From an uncultured Verrucomicrobia subdivision 3 bacterium (GTDB taxonomy: Bacteria; Verrucomicrobiota; Verrucomicrobiae; Limisphaerales; UBA11358), in assembly GCA_903847285.1 (NCBI GenBank), contig CAINDH010000173.1:1-29475 (forward strand): 29,475 nucleotides of DNA, read 5' to 3'. The notes under the pieces are model-generated. The model saw nothing but the letters and a program-made list of their open reading frames with translations. It had not been told where the DNA came from and searched no databases. The translations under genes and the position numbers were made by a program. Every line of letters starts with the position of its first letter. Positions within the stretch are counted from its first letter, which is position 1. Positions 1 to 8,050 of the stretch are shown in pieces.

Positions 1-102
1 CATCATCACCGCCTGCACAAGCACGAACGCACCGAAGCCGATGTAAGTGCGCTTCTTACCGAAGAGTTTCCAAAGTTCGTTTTTGAGCTGCGCGAAGAAC
101 AT
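1..102 (-). CDS. ABC-2 type transporter permease, N-terminal fragment
   Basis: A reading frame opens with ATG at 102-100 on the minus strand and runs off the left edge (34 codons seen). It begins MFFAQLKNELWKLFGKKRTY and then turns hydrophobic (IGFGAFVLVQAVMM). A short cytoplasmic basic/amphipathic start leading into a first membrane helix is usual for ABC-2 type permeases. It starts 3 bases after the stop of the ABC ATPase at 106-1011, so it is almost surely the membrane partner of that ATPase. The identification rests mainly on context, since the visible part is too short to define a family alone. Confidence 0.7.
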   Translation of the reverse strand, partial: MFFAQLKNELWKLFGKKRTYIGFGAFVLVQAVMM

Positions 103-105
103 GAT

Positions 106-1011
106 TTAATTTCCCCCCTCTGGTTTCTGTTTGATCAGTCCCAGATAAAAATCTTCCAGCGTCTGCTCATGCTGCCAGATGCCTTCCACGAAAACATTCG
201 CGCCAACGAGTAGCTTCGTCGCTTCGGCAATCGTCCTGCCTTCGCCTAGCGAAATATATTTTCCATCAGACGCGTCTGTGATGATTCCGCGCTCGCGCAG
301 CAACGCCGTCGCCGCTGAAAAATCTGGCGTCCGCAATTGAACTCGTCCGCGCGTGGCTTTCACATCGGCGATGAGTCCCTCAAAAACTTTCTGCCCCTGA
401 TTCAGCACCGCGATGCGCGTGCAGAGCTGCTCCACTTCCGCTAACTGATGCGACGACAGCAGAATCGTAAGCCCCAATTCACGATGCAGCCGCGCGATGG
501 TGTGGCGCATCTCCGCGATACCTTCGGGGTCAAGGCCGTTGCCCGGCTCATCGAGAATCAGCAGCTCCGGCTGCGGCAACAAGGCTTGAGCCAACGCTAG
601 CCGCGCGCGCATCCCGTGTGAATAGGTTTTGACCGGCGACCGCTCGCGGCCCGTCAGCCCAACCCATTCCACAACTTCGCGGATGCGTGCTGCTGAAGTC
701 GGTGCAGAGTATTGGCTCAAGATTTCCAGGTTGCGCCAGCCGGTGAGATAATCATAAAACGCCGGCGCTTCAAAAATCGCGCCGACTTTTTGCAACGCCT
801 GCGCGCGATGCGTCGTCACATCGTGGCCGCAGACCTTCACCTCGCCGAGCGTCGGCCAGACTTGGCCGAGCATCATTCCGATAGCCGTGCTTTTACCCGC
901 GCCGTTGTGTCCCAGCAGCCCGAACATTTCGCCGCGCGGAACCGCGAGCGTGAGATTGTTCACCGCGACGCGCCCGCCGAACTTTTTTTGAACTGCCGTC
1001 AGCGAAATCAT
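106..1011 (-). CDS. ABC transporter ATP-binding protein (CcmA/DrrA-like exporter class)
   Basis: This 301-residue nucleotide-binding subunit should power an ABC-2 type exporter at the inner face of the cytoplasmic membrane. Visible motifs are Walker [10 protein letters not shown] (about residues 34-42), a divergent signature [15 protein letters not shown] (about 130-144), Walker B LLILDEP (about 150-156) with a following D-loop, and the switch-region [12 protein letters not shown]. About 75 residues after the core form the C-terminal extension common in this class. The start ATG overlaps the stop of the pseudopilin gene by four bases (ATGA), and the permease start follows its stop by 3 bases, so the genes are translationally coupled. 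The substrate cannot be read from the sequence. Family assignment is sure; what it exports is not. Confidence 0.93.
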   Translation of the reverse strand: MISLTAVQKKFGGRVAVNNLTLAVPRGEMFGLLGHNGAGKSTAIGMMLGQVWPTLGEVKVCGHDVTTHRAQALQKVGAIFEAPAFYDYLTGWRNLEILSQYSAPTSAARIREVVEWVGLTGRERSPVKTYSHGMRARLALAQALLPQPELLILDEPGNGLDPEGIAEMRHTIARLHRELGLTILLSSHQLAEVEQLCTRIAVLNQGQKVFEGLIADVKATRGRVQLRTPDFSAATALLRERGIITDASDGKYISLGEGRTIAEATKLLVGANVFVEGIWQHEQTLEDFYLGLIKQKPEGGN

Positions 1012-1562
1012 TTTTGAAGCGTCCCTTCAATGGCTAGTAAATTTTTGATGTGACCGTCCGCGTAGAGATAATTCACCGCCTTGCTTGGCCCGCGCGCCGC
1101 ATGGAAATTTTCCTTGTCGAAGAAAACCGGGATCGCGTGCGGATCAAAGTTCATCCCGAATACCACCAGCTTGTCCGCGCGCTGGCCGTTCAACAAGCTG
1201 TTCCAGGAATAGCTCGAGCCCGTCGTCTCAAAAATTTCGGTGCCGTCAGACGGACAGCGCAGCACGTTGGTGTTGCCGAGATCCGTTTTCAAGACCACTT
1301 CCACGCTCGGCAGCGCATTCGTCACCGGCTGGTTCGTGCCGACGCCGGCGGCACGGTCGCGCATCACCGGCAGACGGTTGTTGTTGCCGTCCACATAGGC
1401 CTGCAAGGCGATACCGATCTGGTGCAGGTTGCTGATGCAAACTGTCGAGCGGCCCGATTCCTTCGCTCGCCCCAGCACCGGCAACAGCATCGCAGCCAGA
1501 ATCGCGATGATGGCGATGACCACAAGAAGTTCGATCAATGTGAAAGCTAGCGCAGTTTTCAT
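1008..1562 (-). CDS. type II secretion/type IV pilin-like pseudopilin (Verrucomicrobiota/Planctomycetota class)
   Basis: A 184-residue pseudopilin. The N-terminus has a very short leader followed by the prepilin methylation segment [20 protein letters not shown], which is both the PilD-type peptidase site and the membrane/assembly helix. The rest is a soluble domain with a CPSDG segment near residue 102 and a C-terminal [11 protein letters not shown], the ending typical of the abundant pseudopilins of Verrucomicrobia, Planctomycetes and Lentisphaerae. It overlaps the upstream gene's stop (1559-1562) and the downstream ABC ATPase start (1008-1011) by four bases each. Being one cistron in an ABC-exporter operon is odd, because such pseudopilins are usually solitary. 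No other secretion-system component lies next to it. Confidence 0.9.
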   Translation of the reverse strand: MKTALAFTLIELLVVIAIIAILAAMLLPVLGRAKESGRSTVCISNLHQIGIALQAYVDGNNNRLPVMRDRAAGVGTNQPVTNALPSVEVVLKTDLGNTNVLRCPSDGTEIFETTGSSYSWNSLLNGQRADKLVVFGMNFDPHAIPVFFDKENFHAARGPSKAVNYLYADGHIKNLLAIEGTLQK

Positions 1563-2179
1563 GGTCGTGGCCCGCCGCGCAACATCCGGCCCGATTCCAT
1601 TTGGCGCTGCATCTCCTCGAGCAAGGGTGCGAGTTCCGCTTTGGTCTGCGCCGAGCTTTGGCTGTAAAAAGAATTCAAACCGATCGAACGGATCTTTGCT
1701 TCCAGTTCCGGACTGATGGGCGGGGGCGCGTTCTTGCCGCGCATGGCCGGATCCCTCGCCGCATTTTGTCCGCGCAGATTTGTCATCGCGGTATCGATCA
1801 TGTGCCGCCGTTTATCATCCGGCATCTGTTCAAACGCCCCGATCATCTGCTTGAAACCTGTCGGCATCGTCGCCTCGATGAATTCCGCCTTCTCCTCTTC
1901 CGTCATGTTCGCGAACCAATCCTTCATCAGCTTGTCGCCGCGCAGCTTTTGCCGCTCCTCGTAGGAAAGAGCGTTGAGCTTATCCTCCAGATCTTTCAAC
2001 GCCCACGCCCGCGCGTCACCCGCCAGCTTATTGAAATCCACTGCTTCCACAGACGCGCGCACCTTATCCGCCGTCATCTTGCGCGTCTCCAGATACCAAC
2101 GCCCCGCCATCGCCACCAGCCAGATGGCGACGATGGATACGACCGCCCAAATGACAAAGCGATAGCGTTGGCTGAACAT
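1559..2179 (-). CDS. membrane-anchored alpha-helical protein of unknown function
   Basis: A 206-residue protein I do not recognise. Residues about 8-27 ([20 protein letters not shown]) form a single N-terminal membrane anchor. The rest is predicted largely helical and rich in charged residues, with repeated segments of the type [18 protein letters not shown] and [16 protein letters not shown], then a proline-rich stretch ([13 protein letters not shown]) and a Gly/Arg/Pro end. It probably faces the periplasm. It is the first gene of a minus-strand operon whose next members are a pseudopilin, an ABC ATPase and a permease, with a 4-base ATGA overlap to the pseudopilin. A chaperone or adaptor for the exporter or pseudopilin is possible, but nothing in the sequence shows it. 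Confidence 0.8.
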   Translation of the reverse strand: MFSQRYRFVIWAVVSIVAIWLVAMAGRWYLETRKMTADKVRASVEAVDFNKLAGDARAWALKDLEDKLNALSYEERQKLRGDKLMKDWFANMTEEEKAEFIEATMPTGFKQMIGAFEQMPDDKRRHMIDTAMTNLRGQNAARDPAMRGKNAPPPISPELEAKIRSIGLNSFYSQSSAQTKAELAPLLEEMQRQMESGRMLRGGPRP

Positions 2180-2302
2180 AATTGGATTCTACCCCCACCC
2201 ATGCGGCGTGTGCGATGTTAAAAAGCCCCATAAACCCTTCGTCACGTTTGATTTTTCAAAATCGTTTTGCTCGCGTCCTTCGCGCCAGCTAATCTAGACC
2301 CC

Positions 2303-5194
2303 ATGTCGTTGACAAAAAATCTTTTGGCCCATCCTGATGAATTCCGCAACCGCCACATCGGCCCGAACGCCGCCGAGACCGCCGCCATGCTCAAGGCGGT
2401 CGGCTACGATTCCGTGGATGCGCTGACGGACGCCGCCGTGCCGAAATCCATCCGCCTGCCGCAACAGCTGAATCTCCCCGCACCCGCCTCTGAATTTGAA
2501 GCGCTCGCCGAACTCCGCCGCATCGCCGGCGAGAATAAAGTGTTCCGCTCGTTCATCGGCATGGGTTATTACGACACCATCACGCCGCCCGTCATCCAGC
2601 GTAACGTCCTAGAAAATCCCGGCTGGTATACGCAATACACACCTTACCAAGCCGAGATCTCCCAAGGCCGTCTTGAAGCGCTTCTGAATTTCCAAACGCT
2701 CGCCAGTGAACTCACCGGCCTTGATATCGCCAACGCCTCCATGCTCGACGAAGCCACCGCGGCCGCCGAAGCCATGACCATGTCCGCGCGGTTGAAAGAC
2801 GGACGCAACGTCTTCTTTGTCTCTGAAACCTGTCATCCGCAGACCATCGAAGTCGTTCGCGCCCGCGCCGAGGCGTTGAAGATCGAAGTCGTCATCGGCA
2901 ATCACGAAGATTTTTCGTTCAGCGAAAACGTGTTCGGCGCGCTCGTGCAATATCCCGACACGTTCGGCGCGATCCACGATTATTCCGGCTTCACCGCGAA
3001 AGCACACGCCGCGGGTGCGATCGTCACTGTCGCCACCGATCTGCTCGCACTCACACTCATCAAGCCGCCGGGCGAATTCGGCGCGGACATCGCCGTCGGC
3101 AGCGCGCAACGTTTCGGCGTGCCGCTCGGTTACGGCGGACCGCACGCCGCCTTCTTCGCCACGAAGGATGAATTCAAGCGCCAGATGCCTGGCCGCATCG
3201 TTGGTGTCTCCAAAGACGCGCGCGGCAAGCCTGCCATGCGTCTTGCACTCGGCACCCGCGAACAACACATTCGCCGCGAGAAGGCCACGAGCAACATCTG
3301 CACCGCGCAGGCGCTCCTCGCCAACATGGCTTCGCTCTACGCCTGTTATCACGGGCCGGAGGGATTGAAAGCGATTGCTAAGCGCGTGAATCTTCTCACG
3401 CAAATCCTCGCCGGAGTTTTGACCGCGTTGGGCCACAAGGTTTCTGCGCATAGCTTTTTTGACACGATCAGTATTGAACTTGCGGGCAAATCGGCCTCGG
3501 AAATCTTGAAAGCCGCCGAAGCTCACCAAGTGAACTTGCGCGTGATCAATGAAAAGACCATTGGCATTTCGCTCGATGAAACAACCACGAAAAGTGACGT
3601 CGAGAAATTAATTCAAATCATCAATGGCGACAAAGCGCCAGTTTTCAATATTGCGAATATTGTTTCAGGATCGGTAGCCGGCATCGAAGATTCAGCATTC
3701 GTGCCTCCTTCCATCTTTAACCATTTCCGCACCAGCAAATTCCTGCAGCACGCCGTCTTCAATCGTTACCACTCCGAGACCGAGATGCTGCGTTACATCA
3801 AGCGGCTCGAATCGCGCGACCTCTCGCTCACGGCCTCGATGATTCCGCTTGGCTCGTGCACGATGAAGCTCAACGCGGCGGCGGAAATGTTCCCCGTGTC
3901 GTGGCCCGAGTTCGCGAGGATCCATCCGTTCGCGCCGACGAAGCAGACGCGGGGCTATCAAAAGTTATTTTCCCAGCTCGAAACCTGGCTTGCTGAAATC
4001 ACCGGGTTCGCTGGCATTTCGCTCCAGCCCAACGCTGGTTCGCAGGGCGAATACGCCGGACTTCTGGTAATTGCCGCTTACCACGCATCGCGCAATGAGC
4101 CCCACCGGAAGGTGTGTTTGATTCCCACCTCCGCGCACGGCACAAACCCCGCCAGCGCAGTGATGGCCGGCATGAAAGTCGTCGCCATCGGGTGCGACAC
4201 GAATGGCAACATTGACGTCGCCGATTTGAAATCCAAAGCCGAGGCGCACAAAGCTGACTTGTCGTGCCTGATGATTACCTATCCGTCCACGCACGGCGTG
4301 TTCGAGGAAACCATCCGCGAGATCTGCGACATCATCCACGCGAACGGTGGGCAGGTTTACATGGACGGCGCGAACATGAACGCGCAAGTCGGCCTCACCA
4401 GCCCAGGGTTCATCGGCGCGGACATCTGCCATTTGAATCTGCACAAAACGTTTTGCATCCCGCACGGCGGCGGCGGACCGGGCGTCGGACCGATCGGCGT
4501 GGCGGAACAGCTCGTGGAATTTCTGCCCGGCCACAACGTCATCAATCTCGGCGGCGAAAGTCCCATCGGCGCCGTCAGTGCCGCGCCGTGGGGCAGCGCG
4601 AGCATTCTCACCATCTCGTGGATGTATATCGCGATGATGGGCGCGGACGGACTCACCGAGGCGACGAAGATTGCCATCCTCAACGCGAATTACATTTCCA
4701 ATCGCTTAGAGAAATATTTCCCGACGCTCTACCGCAGCAATGGCCTCGTCGCGCACGAATGCATCCTCGACCTGCGCGCCTTCCACAAGACCACCGCCGA
4801 GGACGTGGCGAAGCGGCTGATGGATTACGGCTTTCACGCGCCGACGCTCTCGTGGCCCGTCGCTGGCACGCTCATGGTCGAACCCACCGAAAGCGAATCC
4901 CAATACGAACTCGACCGCTTTTGTGGCGCAATGATCTCCATCCACGCGGAAATGGTCGCTATTGAAAACGGCACTGCTGACGCGAAGAATAATCTGCTCA
5001 AGAATGCCCCGCATACCGCGGACCAAATCGCCAGCGACGCGTGGAATCGACCTTACAGCCGCGAAGCCGCGGCGTTCCCGGCCAAAAGCCTGCACGACTA
5101 CAAATTCTGGCCGCACGTCGCCCGCGTGGATAATGTATTCGGCGACCGCAACCCCGTGTGTTCGTGCGTGGGGATGGAAGCGTATCAAAGCTGA
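2303..5194 (+). CDS. gcvP: glycine dehydrogenase (aminomethyl-transferring), P-protein
   Basis: A full-length single-chain P-protein (963 residues from this ATG). It decarboxylates glycine with PLP and passes the aminomethyl group to the lipoyl arm of H-protein. The N-terminal FRNRHIGPN is typical. The first half carries the [11 protein letters not shown] segment and the second half has [18 protein letters not shown] and [17 protein letters not shown], where Lys about 715 is the PLP lysine. An in-frame TTG at 2267 would add 12 residues, but ATG at 2303 opens directly into the conserved start, so I prefer it. Neither gcvT nor gcvH is adjacent, so the complex is encoded at dispersed loci. I see no glycine riboswitch in the 120 bases upstream. 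The upstream neighbour is divergent. Confidence 0.97.
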   Translation: MSLTKNLLAHPDEFRNRHIGPNAAETAAMLKAVGYDSVDALTDAAVPKSIRLPQQLNLPAPASEFEALAELRRIAGENKVFRSFIGMGYYDTITPPVIQRNVLENPGWYTQYTPYQAEISQGRLEALLNFQTLASELTGLDIANASMLDEATAAAEAMTMSARLKDGRNVFFVSETCHPQTIEVVRARAEALKIEVVIGNHEDFSFSENVFGALVQYPDTFGAIHDYSGFTAKAHAAGAIVTVATDLLALTLIKPPGEFGADIAVGSAQRFGVPLGYGGPHAAFFATKDEFKRQMPGRIVGVSKDARGKPAMRLALGTREQHIRREKATSNICTAQALLANMASLYACYHGPEGLKAIAKRVNLLTQILAGVLTALGHKVSAHSFFDTISIELAGKSASEILKAAEAHQVNLRVINEKTIGISLDETTTKSDVEKLIQIINGDKAPVFNIANIVSGSVAGIEDSAFVPPSIFNHFRTSKFLQHAVFNRYHSETEMLRYIKRLESRDLSLTASMIPLGSCTMKLNAAAEMFPVSWPEFARIHPFAPTKQTRGYQKLFSQLETWLAEITGFAGISLQPNAGSQGEYAGLLVIAAYHASRNEPHRKVCLIPTSAHGTNPASAVMAGMKVVAIGCDTNGNIDVADLKSKAEAHKADLSCLMITYPSTHGVFEETIREICDIIHANGGQVYMDGANMNAQVGLTSPGFIGADICHLNLHKTFCIPHGGGGPGVGPIGVAEQLVEFLPGHNVINLGGESPIGAVSAAPWGSASILTISWMYIAMMGADGLTEATKIAILNANYISNRLEKYFPTLYRSNGLVAHECILDLRAFHKTTAEDVAKRLMDYGFHAPTLSWPVAGTLMVEPTESESQYELDRFCGAMISIHAEMVAIENGTADAKNNLLKNAPHTADQIASDAWNRPYSREAAAFPAKSLHDYKFWPHVARVDNVFGDRNPVCSCVGMEAYQS

Positions 5195-5217
5195 ACCACG
5201 GAGGCGCAGAGACACAA

Positions 5218-5256
5218 AGTTTATTGGCCACAGATTCATACAGTTGAAACACGGAT
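5218..5256 (+). repeat. left imperfect inverted repeat flanking the HEPN-like gene
   Basis: This 39-base stretch (starts agtttattggcca, contains tgaaacacggat) matches the reverse complement of 5842-5881 at 32 of 40 aligned columns with one 1-base gap. It lies 14 bases upstream of the start of the 5271-5828 gene. No target-site duplication is visible outside it. It also resembles the short degenerate CCACAGAT-type repeats seen elsewhere in the window. Confidence 0.7.
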
Positions 5257-5270
5257 GAAAAAAACCTTGT

Positions 5271-5828
5271 ATGCCAAGGTATGAGACCACATTTGAAGTC
5301 GAGTCAAAGACGTATGCTGCGATTTTTCATACAGCATGGCATCTGCTCGACATGGCAATGAAACACGAGACAGGCAGGTTGTTGAACCTTCAAGCAGCAA
5401 CAGTGTTCTTTGCGTTTACGTTTGAGGCTTACCTAAACCATGTTGGGTCGGAGGAAATCGAATTTTGGGATGAGATTGAGCGAATTTCATATCAGAAGAA
5501 ACTTTCCGTTCTAAGCAAACAACTAGGTTTTGCGAAAGATCTTTCAAAACCACCATTGAAAACCATCCTAGAGCTGTTCAAACTTCGTGATGCACTTGCA
5601 CATGGCCGAACGGAAAACACGAAGAGCAAGGTAAAGAGGTCAGCGCTTCCACCTCACGACGCGGTTTGCTATTTGCTTCCAGCAGAAAAATTGACCACTG
5701 AAGTAGTTCGTTGTTATCACGATGGGGTTCAAGCCGCGATTGAGTTAATCAATTCGGCCCGCACAAAGCCGGATAAGTTCTTGTGGAATCAAGGCTCGCG
5801 GAGTGCCGTCACAAGCACAGTTCAATAG
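5271..5828 (+). CDS. HEPN-like protein, uncharacterised
   Basis: A 185-residue protein, mostly alpha-helical and without a signal or membrane segment. Residues about 100-112 (LFKLRDALAHGRT) contain the R-x4-H motif that marks HEPN domains, many of which are RNases in toxin-antitoxin, abortive-infection or CRISPR systems while others are non-catalytic. The upstream helix (ATVFFAFTFEAYLNHVG) is also of the kind seen in uncharacterised HEPN families. No partner antitoxin or nucleotidyltransferase gene lies beside it. The gene is visibly richer in A+T than its neighbours and is flanked by inverted repeats at 5218-5256 and 5842-5881, which suggests acquisition. The ATG at 5271 has no clear Shine-Dalgarno. 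A non-nuclease role is quite possible, since only one motif supports the call. Confidence 0.7.
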   Translation: MPRYETTFEVESKTYAAIFHTAWHLLDMAMKHETGRLLNLQAATVFFAFTFEAYLNHVGSEEIEFWDEIERISYQKKLSVLSKQLGFAKDLSKPPLKTILELFKLRDALAHGRTENTKSKVKRSALPPHDAVCYLLPAEKLTTEVVRCYHDGVQAAIELINSARTKPDKFLWNQGSRSAVTSTVQ

Positions 5829-5841
5829 TCGCCTTATTTAT

Positions 5842-5881
5842 ATCTGTGTTTCATCTGTGACAATCTATGGCTTAATAAACT
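5842..5881 (-). repeat. right imperfect inverted repeat flanking the HEPN-like gene
   Basis: The reverse complement of this 40-base stretch matches 5218-5256 at 32 of 40 aligned columns, including agtttatt, agatt and tgaaacac as unbroken blocks. It begins 13 bases after the stop codon of the HEPN-like gene. Transcribed, the pair could fold across the gene. As DNA, it looks like the terminal repeats of a small non-autonomous element, or two oppositely oriented copies of a dispersed repeat. Confidence 0.7.
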
Positions 5882-5889
5882 GAGTTTCT

Positions 5890-6087
5890 ATGATTCAATT
5901 TTGCTGCCGATTCGCACCAGCGCCCGGGAAACCATTTAGTGTGTTGATCGCCTTGCCGACCGAAATACGTGACGCGTTGGCCTCGCAGAAAGGCGAAATA
6001 TCTTTGCACGCCCGCCTGCATCGCGCTCCGGGTGAAATCGCGGAACTTCTGGCCGTGGCGATGACTGTCGAGGATGGCGGCCTATGA
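5890..6087 (+). CDS. small hypothetical ORF, possibly a gene remnant
   Basis: A 65-codon frame opening with ATG just outside the right inverted repeat. The product (ends LLAVAMTVEDGGL) has no motif that I recognise, no signal peptide and no membrane segment. No ribosome-binding site is clear. Its amino-acid mixture and third-position usage are compatible with coding but not decisive, and an opposite-strand frame (5895-6164) of similar length exists. It may be the end of a gene that was interrupted here, or chance. Confidence 0.25.
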   Translation: MIQFCCRFAPAPGKPFSVLIALPTEIRDALASQKGEISLHARLHRAPGEIAELLAVAMTVEDGGL

Positions 6088-6144
6088 ACTGGTAAAAACC
6101 AAGGTTTTTCGCCTAAAAAGCGCATTTTCCCAAGTTTTGGTCGT

Positions 6145-6215
6145 TTTTCCAGACTTGCGGACAACGTTTCCTAGTCAGCGGACGACATTCCCTTGTCAGC
6201 CGATGAAGGTTTTCA
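6145..6215. repeat. 21-bp degenerate tandem repeat (about three units)
   Basis: Three units spaced exactly 21 bases apart, aligned on gcgga at 6157, gcgga at 6178 and gccga at 6199. Unit text is of the type ttgcggacaacgtttccta / cagcggacgacattccctt / cagccgatgaaggttttca. In one frame it would read DLRTTFP, SQRTTFP, CQPMKVF, but no convincing gene contains it. It lies in the 240-base gap before the TIGR04222-like gene. Confidence 0.5.
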
Positions 6216-6327
6216 TGGCTGACGAGGTGGAGAATATTGTCGTCTCCTCATTTGGTCTAGTTTGCACTGATTTGCTTGAGCCGTTGGCGGGCTATCCCTA
6301 GTATGCGGCGACTTCTCCGGAGACTGT

Positions 6328-7770
6328 ATGAACACTGAACATGCCGAACTCCTGCAACGGTTGAACCACTTCAACCTGGATGCCCCCGATGCCACGTTCC
6401 CGTTCTCCAGTCGTTTGGCTAAGGAAAATCAATGGTCGCCCGCCTACGCTCGACGCGTGATCGAGGAATACAAACGCTTCGCCTTTCTCGCCGTGGCGGC
6501 GGGGCATCCGGTTTCGCCTTCGGAGGATGTGGACCAAGCGTGGCATCTGCACCTGACCTATTCGCAAAATTACTGGCGCGTGTTCTGCCCGGATGTGTTG
6601 CAAAAACCATTTCATCATTCGCCGACGAAAGGTGGCGCGAATGAACATTCCAAATTCAACGATTGGTATGCGCGGACACTTGCCAGCTACGAACACTTCT
6701 TCGGCGAACCACCGCCGGCCGACATCTGGCCTTCTCTGGAATCACGCCAGCAGACACGGCAACATTTTGTGCGCGTGGATCGGGAAACCCATTGGGTCAT
6801 CCGCAAACCGGAGTGGCGCATCCATCCGCAGTTCGTCGGTGCGACCGGATTGATTCTTCTGACGCTCTGCGGCACGGGCGCGATGTTCGCCAACGGCATC
6901 AACCCGCTCGACTGGCGCGGACCGGACTTTCTCGCGTTTTTCATTCTCTTGTTCGGAGTGTGCCTGTGTCTGGCGTTTTGGTTGAGAGGACGGCTGCGCG
7001 TGCCAACGGCGGATGGTGATCTGCCGGTTCTGAATCTGTCAGCGTATGAACTGGCGTATCTGAACGGTGGGAAAATCCTGACGGTGAACACCGCCATCGC
7101 CAACCTTGTCCGGCAACGGATTTTATTTTTGGACGCGAAGGAAAAACGGCTGCTTCCAGGAAATCAGAAACCCGGTGAACTGAGTGAATTGGAACGAGTG
7201 ATCTGCACCGCCGTTGCGCGTCCGGGCGGCGAAAAGATCGGTGAAGTGCGGGTGGCAGCAAAAACGATCGTCGGAGAGATTTCCGAACAGCTAAAAGCTT
7301 TAGGCGTCGTCGTCGATGACATGCAAGCTCGCAAAGCGATATGGCTTCCCCTTTTGATAGCGTTCACACCGATCGCCCTCGGCGGGATCAAACTCTTCGT
7401 CGGTATCAACCGCGGAAAGCCCGTCGGATTTTTGGTAGCCCTGATGTTCATCAGCCTCATCATCAGTCTGATTGCACTGGCGCGTCGGCCATTGCGTTCG
7501 CGTCTAGGCGACGCCGTGCTGAAACATCGTCAATCCGAGCAAGGCAACTTGAAAGATTCGCTCGGAGATAATTCAATGAACCCGATGCTCTTCGCCACCG
7601 GCATTGGACTTTTTGGCATGGCTGCGCTGGATAACACGCCTTGGAATAATCTTAAAAAAGATCTGCGACCTCCCGGCGGATCCAGCAGCGGGTGCGGAAG
7701 TTCCTGCGGAAGCAGTTGCGGCGGCGGCTGTGGTGGAGGTTGCGGTGGGTGCGGTGGCGGCGGCGATTGA
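6328..7770 (+). CDS. GRDP-like/TIGR04222-like membrane protein with Cys-Gly-rich C-terminal tail
   Basis: A 480-residue protein of two recognisable parts. Residues about 1-130 resemble the glycine-rich-domain-protein-like domain (PF07173), with the marker DVDQAWHLHL and conserved YEHFFGEPPP. From about 165 on it resembles the TIGR04222 membrane family: helices near 170-190, 199-219, 338-358, 365-385 and 418-435, with the cytosolic segment LNLSAYELAYLNGGKILTVN between helices 2 and 3. The last 30 residues are only Gly, Ser and six Cys (456, 460, 464, 468, 472, 475) before a final Asp. TIGR04222 proteins are known for such low-complexity ends; their function is unknown. GGAG at 6319-6322 supports this start. 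The gene stands alone between two repeat-bearing gaps. Confidence 0.82.
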   Translation: MNTEHAELLQRLNHFNLDAPDATFPFSSRLAKENQWSPAYARRVIEEYKRFAFLAVAAGHPVSPSEDVDQAWHLHLTYSQNYWRVFCPDVLQKPFHHSPTKGGANEHSKFNDWYARTLASYEHFFGEPPPADIWPSLESRQQTRQHFVRVDRETHWVIRKPEWRIHPQFVGATGLILLTLCGTGAMFANGINPLDWRGPDFLAFFILLFGVCLCLAFWLRGRLRVPTADGDLPVLNLSAYELAYLNGGKILTVNTAIANLVRQRILFLDAKEKRLLPGNQKPGELSELERVICTAVARPGGEKIGEVRVAAKTIVGEISEQLKALGVVVDDMQARKAIWLPLLIAFTPIALGGIKLFVGINRGKPVGFLVALMFISLIISLIALARRPLRSRLGDAVLKHRQSEQGNLKDSLGDNSMNPMLFATGIGLFGMAALDNTPWNNLKKDLRPPGGSSSGCGSSCGSSCGGGCGGGCGGCGGGGD

Positions 7771-8050
7771 TCAGCCAATTTTCCAACCCATTTCGTTCAC
7801 GCGACGGATTCCCACTTCGGCCATCTCTAACCTGTCTAGCCACAGATAAAACATTTGCCCGTGCGGATCACTCCGGCTCGCACTCAAGGTTTTTCACCGA
7901 GGAATAAATTCAGCATGTGCCATGGCCTTCGGCCGAGTCTTCGATGCTGAGTTCGATGATTGGCCTGCTACCTTACTTTGCTGCGGGAGCAGGTTTGTAT
8001 CGCGTTGAATTTTGTTTTTCATAAACTGCGGCGGTTCGCTTTGAACAAAT
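7771..8050. other. 280-base intergenic gap with a degenerate dispersed repeat
   Basis: No credible gene. At about 7840-7905 it carries a segment beginning agccacagataaaacat and ending tttttcaccgagg, which resembles the CCACAGAT/CACCGAGG-type short repeats also seen at 5195-5256, 5842-5881 and about 9518-9545. No clear terminator hairpin for the upstream gene and no clear promoter for the downstream one can be pointed to. Confidence 0.4.

Noticed and set aside
2180..2302. Possible glycine riboswitch upstream of gcvP
   Set aside because: The 123-base gap shows neither the conserved aptamer cores nor a terminator-like expression platform.
2609..3529. A 306-codon minus-strand frame within gcvP
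   Set aside because: Antisense shadow of a highly conserved gene. No domain and no start signal.
5193..5217. Possible rho-independent terminator after gcvP
   Set aside because: No stable stem followed by a T-tract. The sequence is instead part of the degenerate repeat.
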